In this document: positions 53,244 to 64,000 of the stretch, one piece after another
Numbering within the stretch: the first letter of the stretch is position 1
Layout: the number at the start of each line of letters is the position of its first letter
Assembly (NCBI RefSeq): GCF_037975245.1
Contig: NC_092573.1
Span: forward strand, 3,719,501 to 3,783,500
Source: Apostichopus japonicus
Lineage: Eukaryota; Echinodermata; Holothuroidea; Aspidochirotida; Stichopodidae
Reading direction: 5' to 3'
Length of the DNA: 64,000 nucleotides
Notes under the pieces: model-generated
The model's input: only the letters and a program-made list of their open reading frames with translations
Told to the model about the DNA's origin: nothing
Databases searched by the model: none
Position numbers and translations under genes: made by a program

Positions 53244-53513
53244 AGGATAACGGTGTTCAAAGTGCATAGCAATATCACCTTGATCAATGATAACCTGTCA
53301 AACTTAGAGACAAATCCCTCCACATAGCAGCAGCTAAACAGCGCCCAACTGACAGTTTATCCCAAAGGTTCCCATTTATTCACCTGGGTGAAGAGAGGCA
53401 AGATAAAGTTCCTTGCCCAAGGACACAACATAAAAATGATCTGATCAGGACTTGAACCTGCAAACCTTAGATCACAAGTCCACTGCATTAACCATTTGAC
53501 CACAACGCTCTCA
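53244..53513 (-). mobile_element. tRNA-derived SINE (fourth family)
   Basis: On the minus strand it starts GAGAGCGTTGTGGTCAAATGG, has a B box GCAGGTTCAAGTCC, then the characteristic TGTCCTTGGGCAAGGAACTT and CACCCAGGTGAATAAATGGG, and ends in an (ATT)n tail (plus strand about 53207-53243). The CCTTGGGCAAGG...AAATGGG body is a motif I know from tRNA-derived SINEs of marine invertebrates. No clean target duplication was found by eye. Confidence 0.85.
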
Positions 53514-53884
53514 TTTATTTATTATAATTGGGTGAGAGGGGGGTGGGTCAGTCTTCCCCTTCCTAATCAATCGATAGTTAACATACATCTCCTATATGCA
53601 CGTGCCGTTTTTTATGTTATTTGAAATGTTTCCACCTTGTTAGTGTGTAAGGAATAACTGAAAAGACCGAACATGGAGGTCAAAGTTCATACTATGGGTT
53701 ATTCTGATTAACGGATTATTAAATTCCATGTTGTTGTGTTTACTGTGAAGCTGTTGCTCTGCATGTGTGTATTACATCAACGTTAACACACTGTGACAAC
53801 GTTAATGAATCTAAAGTTAGACACGAAAGTATCTTCTTCATAAAACCGCAAATTATGGTTCTCATGTAACAACACATGTTAGGC

Positions 53885-53929
53885 ACCGTTTTCTCCCCCC
53901 CCCCCCTCCCCTCCTCCCTCCTCCCCGCC
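53885..53929 (+). repeat. Poly-C / polypyrimidine tract
   Basis: Ten or more C, followed by CCTCCTCC units. Confidence 0.85.
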
Positions 53930-55700
53930 AATTTTTTCTACACACGCAGCATATATACACAATTTCAAACATGCAGAAAAAAAAGTTCTTATCATATTAC
54001 TTTAAATGAGCAAATAAAACATTTGTATAGTAATTGTCTTGCCTCTGGAAATGAGGCTCCCCCTTTAAAAATCCAGATTTCAGGCATGAATATATTTATG
54101 ATTAACTGATGAGCATATTTTTCACAGATTCAGTTAGAGTCACTCTATTATTGATAGAGGATACACGAATTTCCTGCTCTCCGCAGTGAGGTGAGTATTT
54201 ACATGTTACACTGATTTTCCGAGGTTCTAGGTTCACCGGCGGCCTCTTCCTGCCACACGGCTCGAGCAATAATTTGCAGATATCAGGGGAACCCATCATA
54301 CGGAGACGCAACTAAACGTTTCTGACACCTACATTTAGGACTCCCCGGTTGGACAACCAGCTCGGAAATGGCTAGGTCAACTCAACAGACGTATTCACAT
54401 AGGCTGGCTCTATCAGGCAAAAATATAAAAAAAAAAATAGGAAAGAAAGAAAAAAAGAAAAAAAATGGCGCGTTGCGCTGCTCCACACCACAGACTTCTA
54501 ACAGCCGTACCGTGAAGATCGTGATTATTTTGTGGAGATTAGAATCCATTACTAGAAGGGAATGGTAAAATCATTTCAGTCTTATTTCCTGTAGGCACAG
54601 CAGCGCTAGAGGTGAAGAGAGAGCGAGAGAACTTGAGCAAGCAGGTTTGAGAAAGTTACGGATCGTGGTGGTCGAAGTCAATACGAAACAGTTGGTAGCT
54701 AGCTACTGCGACTACCGACGGGGGTTAAACACGTATGTCTCTCTATGTAGTAACTTGGATTGTACAAGATTACATTTGTGGCAAAGTACGTTACATTTGA
54801 TACCTCAGCTTGCTTTATTTTAGGGGGAAGACGAGAGTAGACATGCAGCGGCATTTAGTCACATGTGATCGATGTGCTGTATTGCGTCAGTACGCTGTCT
54901 GATCATCATATATACAGAAATGAAAACCTTGGTTTGTGCTTCATCGTTCATAGTGTCTTGTGGTTCCTTTAACATTGAAAGTATTTCCTCAACAATATCA
55001 AAATCACGTAATAATACTCATTAATGATTTCAACATGGCGTCTACAATTTTTACTGTAATAAGAATGTTAACAGTATAGTGCTCCTTCACGGCATTTCAA
55101 ACATGAATGACTATATTAGTTTACTCAGATTCAACAAACTGACGTTATTCATGAACACACACACAGTTTTTACCTGATTTGACTAGTTCGATATAGAATT
55201 AACTACATTCTGAAGGGCGTGTTTTCATTTCGAGTCAAGTCAAGCACCTTTGTTAGAAGTGAAGAAAAATCAAATACAATCATAATTTGCGGGAGCCCTT
55301 TCGTTTCAGTCAACACGCATCCTCGTAAACGCAAAGCCCACACTTCACAAACATGACACAGTGATAAGAATAGTGGTGTCTTTCTATCTGTGACAAGAAT
55401 ATAGTCAAATATGATCTAAGGTTTGAAGCCATTCAGACATCCCAACACAACCCCCCCCCCTCCCCTCCCCTTACCTTCCGCTTCAAGATAAAAATGACTC
55501 TTAAAAATCTAATCACAGAGCTGTGCCACTGACCGATTTATTATAAACCGTTCTTTCTGCTAATTCCAAACTGAGACTGATTTGAAAGATAATAAAAAGG
55601 AGAGATATTTGCCAAGAAAAGATATGACAGAATCCCACCGATCCCACGTGTTCGCATAACATAACAGCATAAAAGCTAGAAAAGTCTGAAAAAGGCCTTG
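53930..55700. other. Non-coding spacer
   Basis: The 54102-54311 minus frame (69 codons, including ISVTCKYSPHCGEQEIRVSS) looks protein-like. A sharp plus-strand donor, GAG/GTGAGTATTT at about 54190, and a TTTTTCACAG acceptor at 54126 also lie there. These two readings conflict and I recognise no family. An A-rich/G run is at 54425-54465 and poly-C at 55450-55461. Confidence 0.3.
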
Positions 55701-55980
55701 ACCACCTTATTAATATTCATGAATCAGCAATATAAATAGCCACGAATGGGACAACATATGAATCTTCCCCCAAACGGATCACTTCCGGTAAGTGTTTTGT
55801 TATATGGATATGCTAAAGAGTATTCACACAATCAAATTATACACCGCCTCATTAATTTTCATAAATCAACAATATAAATAGCCACGAATAGGAATACGTA
55901 CAACATTCCCTTAAAGGATCACTTCACGGTAATTTTCTGGTTTTGTTATATAGATATGCTAAAAACTTCAAACAATTAAT
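55701..55980 (+). repeat. Tandem duplication (142-bp period) containing TATAAATAG
   Basis: Two diverged copies each contain CAATATAAATAGCCACGAAT (55728 and 55870), then GGATCACTT and GTTATAT-GATATGCTAAA. TATAAATAG matches a core-promoter TATA box. In the first copy an ATG at about 55759 leads into a short frame ending at a donor-like CCG/GTAAGTG. The second copy has lost both. A promoter role is inference only. Confidence 0.6.
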
Positions 55981-56434
55981 ATAATCTCACACTGCAATTT
56001 TACTCCCCCAAGTTTAGGTTTAATGAGATATTGCCCTTAATCTTATAAGTGCTCATCGATCAAAGCGGCTGAACTAACTAGTTTAACATACCAGCTATTT
56101 TGTCTATATCGTCAAAGTAATGTAACAGTCAATATGAAAGCTAGATGGTCGGTGTTCACATGTGTACAGTCTATATATACTAGAACTGTTTTTAAGTACA
56201 CAATGTGCAATATATTTCATCAATGGGTGTTTGCTTTTTTATATATGAATTTTAAAGGACATCATTGCTTTACAATAGTGTTACTATTTTAAATTTAGCA
56301 TATGGTTATAAAATTCTATAGCTTGTCATGGATCTACAATGTAAATATGGGTACTGCTATACAACAGTCTTTCAATCCAAGGTGGAAGTGAACCTAATAG
56401 TACCATTGACACAGTAATTCATAGTATGGTTTCT

Positions 56435-56787
56435 CTAGTCAATACTACAGTTAGATTCTTGATACTAAGTCTTGAACAAAAGTGACTCGAGTCAATATTC
56501 CAGTTAGATACTTGATACTGAAGTCTTGAACAAAAGTGACTCGAGTCAATATTCCAGTTAGATACTTGATACTGAAATATTGAACAAAAGTGACTCGAGT
56601 CAATACTCAAGTAAGGTACTTGATACTGAAGTCTTAAACACAAGTGACTCTAGTCAATATTCCAGTTAGATACTTGATACTGAAATCTTAAACACAAGTG
56701 ACTCTAGTCAATATTCCAGTTAGATACTTGATACTGAAGTCTTGAACAAAAGTGACTGGAGTCAATACTCCAGTTAGATACTTGATA
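56435..56787 (+). repeat. 54-bp minisatellite, about 6.5 copies
   Basis: Units begin GTGACTCGAGTCAATATTCC and continue AGTTAGATACTTGATACTGA. The start GTGAC recurs at 56482, 56536, 56590, 56644, 56698 and 56752, exactly every 54 bp. Units carry GACTCGAGTC or GACTCTAGTC. The minus frame across it is a by-product of the period being divisible by 3. Confidence 0.95.
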
Positions 56788-58553
56788 CGTATAGCATAAA
56801 ATGACTAGATACGACTTCATTTTAGAATCGCGTATTAATGACCTCGTACTCAATGGTTGGTACATTAACTACTGTTCATGTCCCAGAGCCGTGCATCAGT
56901 TATTACTACTTTGTGTTCGTAACACGTGTAACATGTGTTATATGTGTTACATGTACGAGTAATGAGTATCAGGTGGCAAAATTCACAGTCGATTATGAAT
57001 CATAGATGAACCTTTAAGTAAGAGTAAGAGTGCTTTCTTGTTTAGAGTAATATTTTAAGCCACAGTTCGGGTAAGCATTGAAATCAGCACTCTTCAAAAG
57101 AGTGATCTTCTTGACACTCTGGAAAATAAAAGAAAACCTTTAATTCTCACTTTTCTTGAATTAAGAGTACAAAAGATAGACTTTGCAATTCTATATATTA
57201 TCATTATTTGTATCATTATTTTGTATCATTATTTGTATCATTATTATGTAGCTTTCATTTACTTAATGCAAGCACGGATGGGTGATTGTATACTACAGCG
57301 TGCTACTCCGCCCCCACCCCCCCCCCCCCCATTTCATCCATTTTATATAGGCTATACACACACTAATCTTAATCGCACTGAATCATCATGGATAGGCTTC
57401 ACTTTTTAACGTTAAATTATCTTTGTCTATATTTACCCTAGAGTAAAGACGTTTTCCATGTTATAACAGTTCATATACTTTTCTTGTATTATCATCATTC
57501 AACATAGACGCCACAGCTTGCCAACAAACTATTTTAACATATGTTACAGAACAAAGAACATGTGACTGAAACAACGTTTCGATAATTGCCTTGATCAACA
57601 TAATATTACAGGAAATGTGGATCTTGTGATATCTGGAAAAAAGTCCAGATCAAAGAATGATTTATGGATTTGTCATGTGTATAGCAGCACAAAGAAACGT
57701 AATTCAATGGCCTAACACTAATCTTTGTTCCCTACCCACACAATTATGGCCTACATTTAAGTTACAAATCTTTGCTGTCTGGGGAAAGCAGTTAAGAGAT
57801 GGAGATCTCAATTGGTACACATGTAAGATAATAGAAATAACCCTGATCTGACTAAACAAAAAACACTATCATTGACATTGCCTGTATAGAACTTACCATG
57901 GTGTGGACAAAGGCGTCGTTAGTTTTATGTATACAAGGTCGCAGCTGCAGTTTACACCCACATTTTGTAAAGGGGACCAGCCTTAGGGTGAACGCCTTCA
58001 GACGAATGACTTGTCCATAGTATAGTCACTTTATTATTGTCCTCTGGTACACCAATGAACCTCGAAACCCTGACAGTTAGTACAAACTCTTGAAACACAA
58101 TTGCACTTTGAAAGAAAACTTTATCCTAATCTTGAACTGAGCCAACAACAAACTTCATAAAATTCTCTTCCGACCGTAAACTTGGCATATCTTTCTATAT
58201 ACAATACAAACACTGCAGTCAAATGTAACAACCGAATCGGTTTACCTGAAAACCAAGGTGCGTACTTTGATGACCTTTGATATGGTGTAATTAAACCTAA
58301 GTTATATTTGATTAAAATACTTTTTTTTTAGTGCCGTTGTGAACAGGTCAAGTATTTCTAGGGCTCTCAAATAGTGTTGACAAACTGCATATTTTACCAC
58401 AGAGACGCCGACATTGTTACGGAACTTGACGGTCAGTCAGTAACGGTTATTCACAAGTTTTTTGTTTGTTCAAGCAAACCGCATTCTTACAAATTCTTGG
58501 CAAGAATGCGAACATTGTTGCAAATTATCCGGGTATTTAGTTGGAAACGCGAT
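56788..58553. other. Non-coding spacer
   Basis: Poly-C at about 57316-57330 and (ATT)n-like sequence at 57196-57245. No gene recognised. Confidence 0.4.
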
Positions 58554-58840
<287 letters not shown>

Positions 58841-58872
58841 ATGGAGGTAAACGACAAAGGCAAATGAATATA

Positions 58873-59001
58873 TATAAATGAAAATCGTAATGAGTTGGAA
58901 AATCAAGAACAGTGAAAAAACTTTCAGCCTTCACCGTGATTCGAACCACGGGCCTCCCGCTCTGCACGCGGACACCCTAACCACCAGGCCATGGACGCTG
59001 A
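58873..59001 (-). mobile_element. tRNA-Cys-like SINE, copy 3
   Basis: On the minus strand it reads CAGCGTCCATGGCCTGGTGG, GTGTCCGCGTGCAGAGCGGG, GTGGTTCGAATCACGG, then TTTTTTCACTGTTCTTGATT and the CAACTCATTACGATTTTCAT tail. The anticodon loop GTGCAGA gives GCA (Cys). The 3' end runs into TATATATTC and the large TA array at 58554-58837. Confidence 0.9.
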
Positions 59002-59195
59002 CTGCACGTCCAGAGGCTCGAAACCGGTAAGGAAGATCGTAATTCCACTGTAGGCGCCCGTCACCCATATCGAACAATACTAGTTCTGTTTTTGGTGACA
59101 TATTTTGCCCTACTCTAGAGATCAAACATGATGCTATCCATCTCGAAAATCATTTGTGATTCCTAAAGCCGGATCTCGAAAGAGATACTTTGAAC

Positions 59196-59326
<131 letters not shown>

Positions 59327-61986
59327 TATAGTATATAAAGATCTGTGTGGTTTACATGAATTCAACTTCATGGATTTTTATCTTTGCGTTGCTCGTACAG
59401 GGGCGCTGTTATCGTTATACATCAGTTTGGATGATATCCCTCAAATCAAACAAACGAATCTCAGTGGCAAAAATCATTCAACTTCGTAGAGACTTGAGAC
59501 CAATTTGAAATCAATGCCAAAAACTTGTGTGTCCAATTGTTAAGCTTCTATTTCCCGTTTGTCACAGCCAATGTATCATAATGTCAGATGCTGTTGACGT
59601 TTTAACGTGAGAGACAACACTTCCCGCTATATCACGCTATTAAAGTTGACCATTACATACGGGGGTGCCACCAATTTCGAAAACGAACTGCAGCTTGAAT
59701 GGAGACACACTTTTCACATGTCAGATGTACTTTGTATGTTTTCCATCTGTTACAACAAGGAAATATACATTACTCAAACGTCAGAATAGATTATATTATA
59801 GATATCCCATAAAACTGTATATTAAATGACTCAACAAATGACTCTACCGAATAGCAATCGTTTTTTGTTTGTTTGTATAATTCCTTGTGTTAAAGTATTT
59901 TGCTTCGTCATGTAGAATGAGATATGAGGCTACTTTACCTAATTTATATAAATTGTATTCTATTCCATTTAACTCAGTATGAATGGTTTATTCATTAAAT
60001 ATAAACATTGAATCTAGAATGAACCAGTGAAGTTAAGAATCGTTAGTTCAGTGCGAAGGGTTTGGACAATGAAGACGAACACGCAATCTATACGATGAAA
60101 CGTCTTCACCCTGTTAACTCTGTCATTGACTAGAAATTGTTTTTGTATCCTCTTACTAATCGAAAATAAATCGATAACTAATCGATAATATATATATATA
60201 TATATATATATATAGGCCCTATATACGTTTATCTTTGCCATGAGTTCAAAATGGATGAGGTTTAACTACAACCCAACATTTTTTTCCTTTAATATTCCTT
60301 TCCTTTGCCCTCATATAGTGGAACGTCTTTGATTAAGTATAGCAAAAGGTTGCAAAAGACTGTTGTTATGTAGTGTACCTACTGAGATATGACAAGGCCA
60401 GGGGTGAAATTTGAAGTTGGGACTCAAACTTGATATTTGCATAATATGCAGACGTACCGGTAGTATATCCGAGGTAATTTGAATTTCGTTCGTTCATCAC
60501 GGCTGTACTGTAATGATAAATATACGCATCTTGCATTTACCCTCTCATCCATCATGAACTGCACAAAATAATGTTCGTACACTTGGGATTTCGTGTCTTC
60601 AGTGGACAGGAGGAGGATTTTTTGTTATTCTTCAATTTTTTTTGCCTAACGTTTGCACTGCCTATACTTCTCAATCCTGCATGCTTGTCTATAAACGAGG
60701 AGTATTGATGTTAGCTGCTGCAGTGTGTGCATCAACGATTATCGTGTTTGTATTTCACAATGCAGTCCAGATGTCGTCGTGTCACACTTTTAATTTTAAC
60801 TTTCATAGAATGAGGCAACATGTTGGCTCCTATAAACATCACATATTTCAATTCAACTTTAACTTAACCTGTAAACTGCACATGTTCAGCTATTTATTAC
60901 CTTATAAGTTTTCGATAATTTTCTTTGCGTTAAGTTTTAACTTTCTTGAATCGAAAATTATAAATGTGCCATGAGTTAATATGATGTTTCAAAGTTTAGC
61001 ATAGAGTCATATAACTGCATTATTTTTTTTTATGACTTGACTTTATTGTTTGAGTATGTTAGTTTTAACTTAATATTGACACGACTTGACACGATGATAC
61101 TGATCATTAAAGCCGATTAATATCAAAATGATCTTTCATTTGTTGTTGGTAACATGCTGACTTATATAATAGCATTATCACATATCACGAATTACATTGT
61201 TACATTTTTCTGAATTCAAAGAACAAACATTCACTAATTGAGAGTGTCTGGGATTGTCCATCTTTTGGGGAGTTATATCCACTCCAGGTTCCTCATCTAC
61301 AAGACTTTAAGCTAAAAACCTTGAGCGAAAATATCCTGGATGGTTAAGATTCCTCGCAAAAGGGTGACCATACTAGAAACTTCAAAAGAGTGAACACTCT
61401 TTGGAATTAGGAGTGTAATGTTGTAACATATCATACATATTTTCATATCTACAAAATAATGACATTCGTGGTCACATTGTCTATGTGGTGTAATTGTGTT
61501 TGCTAGTACAGGAAGCCGTATACCTACTAAGGGGATCTGTTATATTATTCACAACTTCTTGAAGCGGATTTTGTGTTGACATTGATCAATTCACTAGACA
61601 ATATTATAATCACATGATAATGTCAAGAGTCAAGTTCTAATTATTAAAACTTAACTGAGAATGTTCTATTTGTATTAATAATACTTACATGAAAGTGTCT
61701 GGTGAAAGCAATGTTGAGGATCATATTCACATTTAGAAAGCCCTACTAACTATAGCAGAATATGTTTTAATCATTCAAACTTCACCTGAGTGAAAATCTT
61801 ATAACCTGAAGTTGAAATTTGATAAATTTACTACTACTACTAGTCGATATTTCAATTCACATGATAATGTGAATCGTCAATGGTCAAGTTCCGTGTCCTA
61901 TTTGCATTAATAATGCTAATTGAAAGTAAACATGTAAAGGATCGATGGATTAGGTAATCATAATGTGAACTTACTTTGTTGCAAAA
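59327..61986. other. Non-coding spacer
   Basis: (TA)n at 60187-60214. Related phrases at 61612-61680 and 61858-61930 (CACATGATAATGT, GTCAAGTTC, ATTAATAAT) suggest an old duplication of about 247 bp. The 110-codon frame at 60642-60974 is not convincing. Confidence 0.4.
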
Positions 61987-62052
61987 CAATAGCCTGGATG
62001 ACGTAATGACAATAGCCTGGATGACGTAATGACAATAGCCTGGATGATGTAA
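61987..62052 (+). repeat. 23-bp tandem repeat, three copies
   Basis: CAATAGCCTGGATGACGTAA plus TGA is repeated at 61987, 62010 and 62033. The last unit reads GATGATGTAA. Confidence 0.93.
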
Positions 62053-64000
62053 ACCCACTCTAATCTCACTTTCAGTAATAAGTGGTAGGATATGTAACAT
62101 TGCCTATACGAAAACAAAACCTAGCTGCTTTCATTAATTTATAAATAAATTAAATTGTAAACTAAATAGTCCCCTCGTTGACATCATTTGCAGACTTCCA
62201 TATACTGGAAATAAATTGGTCACATAAAATAGAAGCACCTCTCTATCACTTAATTCAAGGCCACTCTGTGGTGCTACTCATTTAATATTAGTACTATTAG
62301 TACATATTAGAATATATTAGGGAATAACTGTATGATTCTATCTCTCAATTTTGGAATTCTCCAAACAAATATATGTTAATGACTGATACTTTATGTTTTG
62401 TGATTATTATTAACGATAATTAAACCATTCATTGTTATTCATATGTTATAGGAATTTTCGCAATCGTTCTTGCAGGCTGGGAGATTCGGATACAATTGTG
62501 CGAAACCTTTCTTATATGTGAACTACTGCAGTAACATATTGTGGCAATGGTGAAGCATGTGCAATTATACTTTTGGGGTTTACCCCTGGGTTTAGTTTGT
62601 TTTCGTTTCTGCATGGTCACTAGCTTAGATAGCAGTATTTTCTGTTTTTCAAGTGCCCTTCTTACTTTCCAATCATACTACTATATTGTAGTTTTAACTT
62701 GAACAAACATATGAGAAATAAATTCGAAATTGAAATATATTTCTAAAAAATCCGCAAGATAACGATCAAAAATAGGACTTACAAACAATATACCTCTGTG
62801 ACGCAACATGTTCTCTCACATCCCTTTCACTACTGCAAAATTGTATATGGATAGTAATAGAATTTGAGGTTGTTGTCAATTTAGATAACAGCTGATGTTA
62901 GGAAAGTTAAAAAAAAAAAAAATAGAAAACAAACACACAAATTAATATTTATTCATATTCAAACATATTTTTGTGATAATTTACTAACTGAAGGGGAAAT
63001 GGAGGCAAAGTATGATGTAAGATGTTAGGCCATATAAAACATTACCCATAACTGCGTCATTGAAGGATGTGGGTTGCACGATACCATTATCATGCAATAA
63101 GTGCATGTTTCATAGCCCATTTTGACATCATTTCTTGAAATAGCTAAATATTATCACGTAGGCTGAGAACTATATTAAAACTCCCAGCAGAATACAATAA
63201 TCTTCAAATTTTGTGACTTTTAAGCATCAAATTACTAACAGTTTAAATGGCAACGATTCCAAAGCCACTTTCACCCCGTAAGATGGCACCAAGTTGCTTT
63301 AGTTCATTACTCTTGCTGGTGTTATGCCCTTGAGATTAAGTGTTTCATTTCATTCCGTTCCAATAATATCACTGAAAGTAGACGTATATACCTGACCCAT
63401 GGGAACCATATGTGGTATAGACGATAAGTAAACACATCAACTTGTTATAGAGGAAATTCTCTCCTCCCTTGTGGTTCAAAATGCGTTGATGTAAAAAAAA
63501 AAATGTATATTGATAAGTAAGATGTATAACGTATATATGATGTTACAGTATCGCAGAACTAAACGAATGTTAAATATGCATTTCTAGAACTGAACATGCA
63601 ATAATGTGAAATATACTGCAAAACTTATTGTGTATTTGCGTATAGCAAACTCTGTAGCTCTATTTCTATCCAAAATCATTGAATCAATGTTGACAAGGTC
63701 AAAGTTGTTACCTTTTCATCAATCCGTTCATTTTTTTTTTTAAATTTCTGTATCTGGATTGCAAAATGGCAGTAAATATATATGAGAAACATGCATTAGC
63801 CATACGCATATATATACGCATATGATTAAGTCTAAATATGCATGCAACCGGTTAAATTTGAAGACTTTCAAGTGATTTGCTGCCTTGTCTTGCAACACAT
63901 AATCAATACAGGAAAATAATAGATTTTCATGTAAGTTTTCATTGATATTAATAGGGGGAGGGGGACATAACAACAGAATTTTCTTTTTCATAAAACTTTC
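62053..64000. other. Non-coding spacer to the window edge
   Basis: AT-rich, with A runs at 62909-62922 and 63493-63502 and a T run at 63731-63742. Nothing else recognised. Confidence 0.4.

Overview
This is animal nuclear DNA: AT-rich, gene-poor, with introns, polyadenylation signals, tRNA-derived SINEs, DNA-transposon derivatives and a very heavy load of simple repeats, mostly (TA)n. The only gene I recognise with confidence is the 3' part of a methylmalonyl-CoA epimerase gene (MCEE, plus strand). Two exons (651-797 and 11549-11701), separated by a 10.75-kb intron, encode the C-terminal 99 residues; the 5' exons lie off the left edge. The repeat families and the epimerase suggest a marine invertebrate, perhaps an echinoderm or another deuterostome. 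That taxonomic guess is inference and weak.

Layout. 1-12.4 kb: MCEE, with a long intron that ends in a (TTA)n tract about 25 bp before the last splice acceptor, then a 3' UTR with a good AATAAA. 12.65-13.84 kb: a minisatellite of roughly 33 copies of a 36-bp unit, each carrying TACGTCA. 14.28-14.54 kb: a long-armed foldback element. 15.67-16.09 kb: a non-autonomous hAT element with perfect 16-bp inverted repeats and an 8-bp target duplication. 17.4-17.75, 20.33-20.46 and 58.87-59.00 kb: copies of one tRNA-Cys-like SINE, each with (TA)n at its end. 18.14-18.43 kb (minus): an unrecognised reading frame that looks like a cysteine-bearing secreted protein exon. 20.64-21.98 kb: the most interesting locus. 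It is an inverted pair of about 145-bp repeats, each with a near-consensus hammerhead ribozyme (probably a Penelope-like element pLTR), and each half was later invaded by a second SINE family. The two SINEs lie in opposite orientation and have perfect 14- and 13-bp target duplications. 25.1 and 53.2-53.5 kb: two further tRNA-type SINEs. 30.24-31.61 kb: a nearly pure 1.37-kb (TATC)n array. 56.4-56.8 kb: a 54-bp minisatellite. The rest, to 64 kb, is intergenic or intronic sequence with microsatellites and scattered short open frames that I cannot support as genes.

No multi-gene system is visible. MCEE acts in mitochondrial propionate catabolism, between propionyl-CoA carboxylase and methylmalonyl-CoA mutase. 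The remaining features are mobile or tandem repeats, and their interest lies in how they are built and nested.
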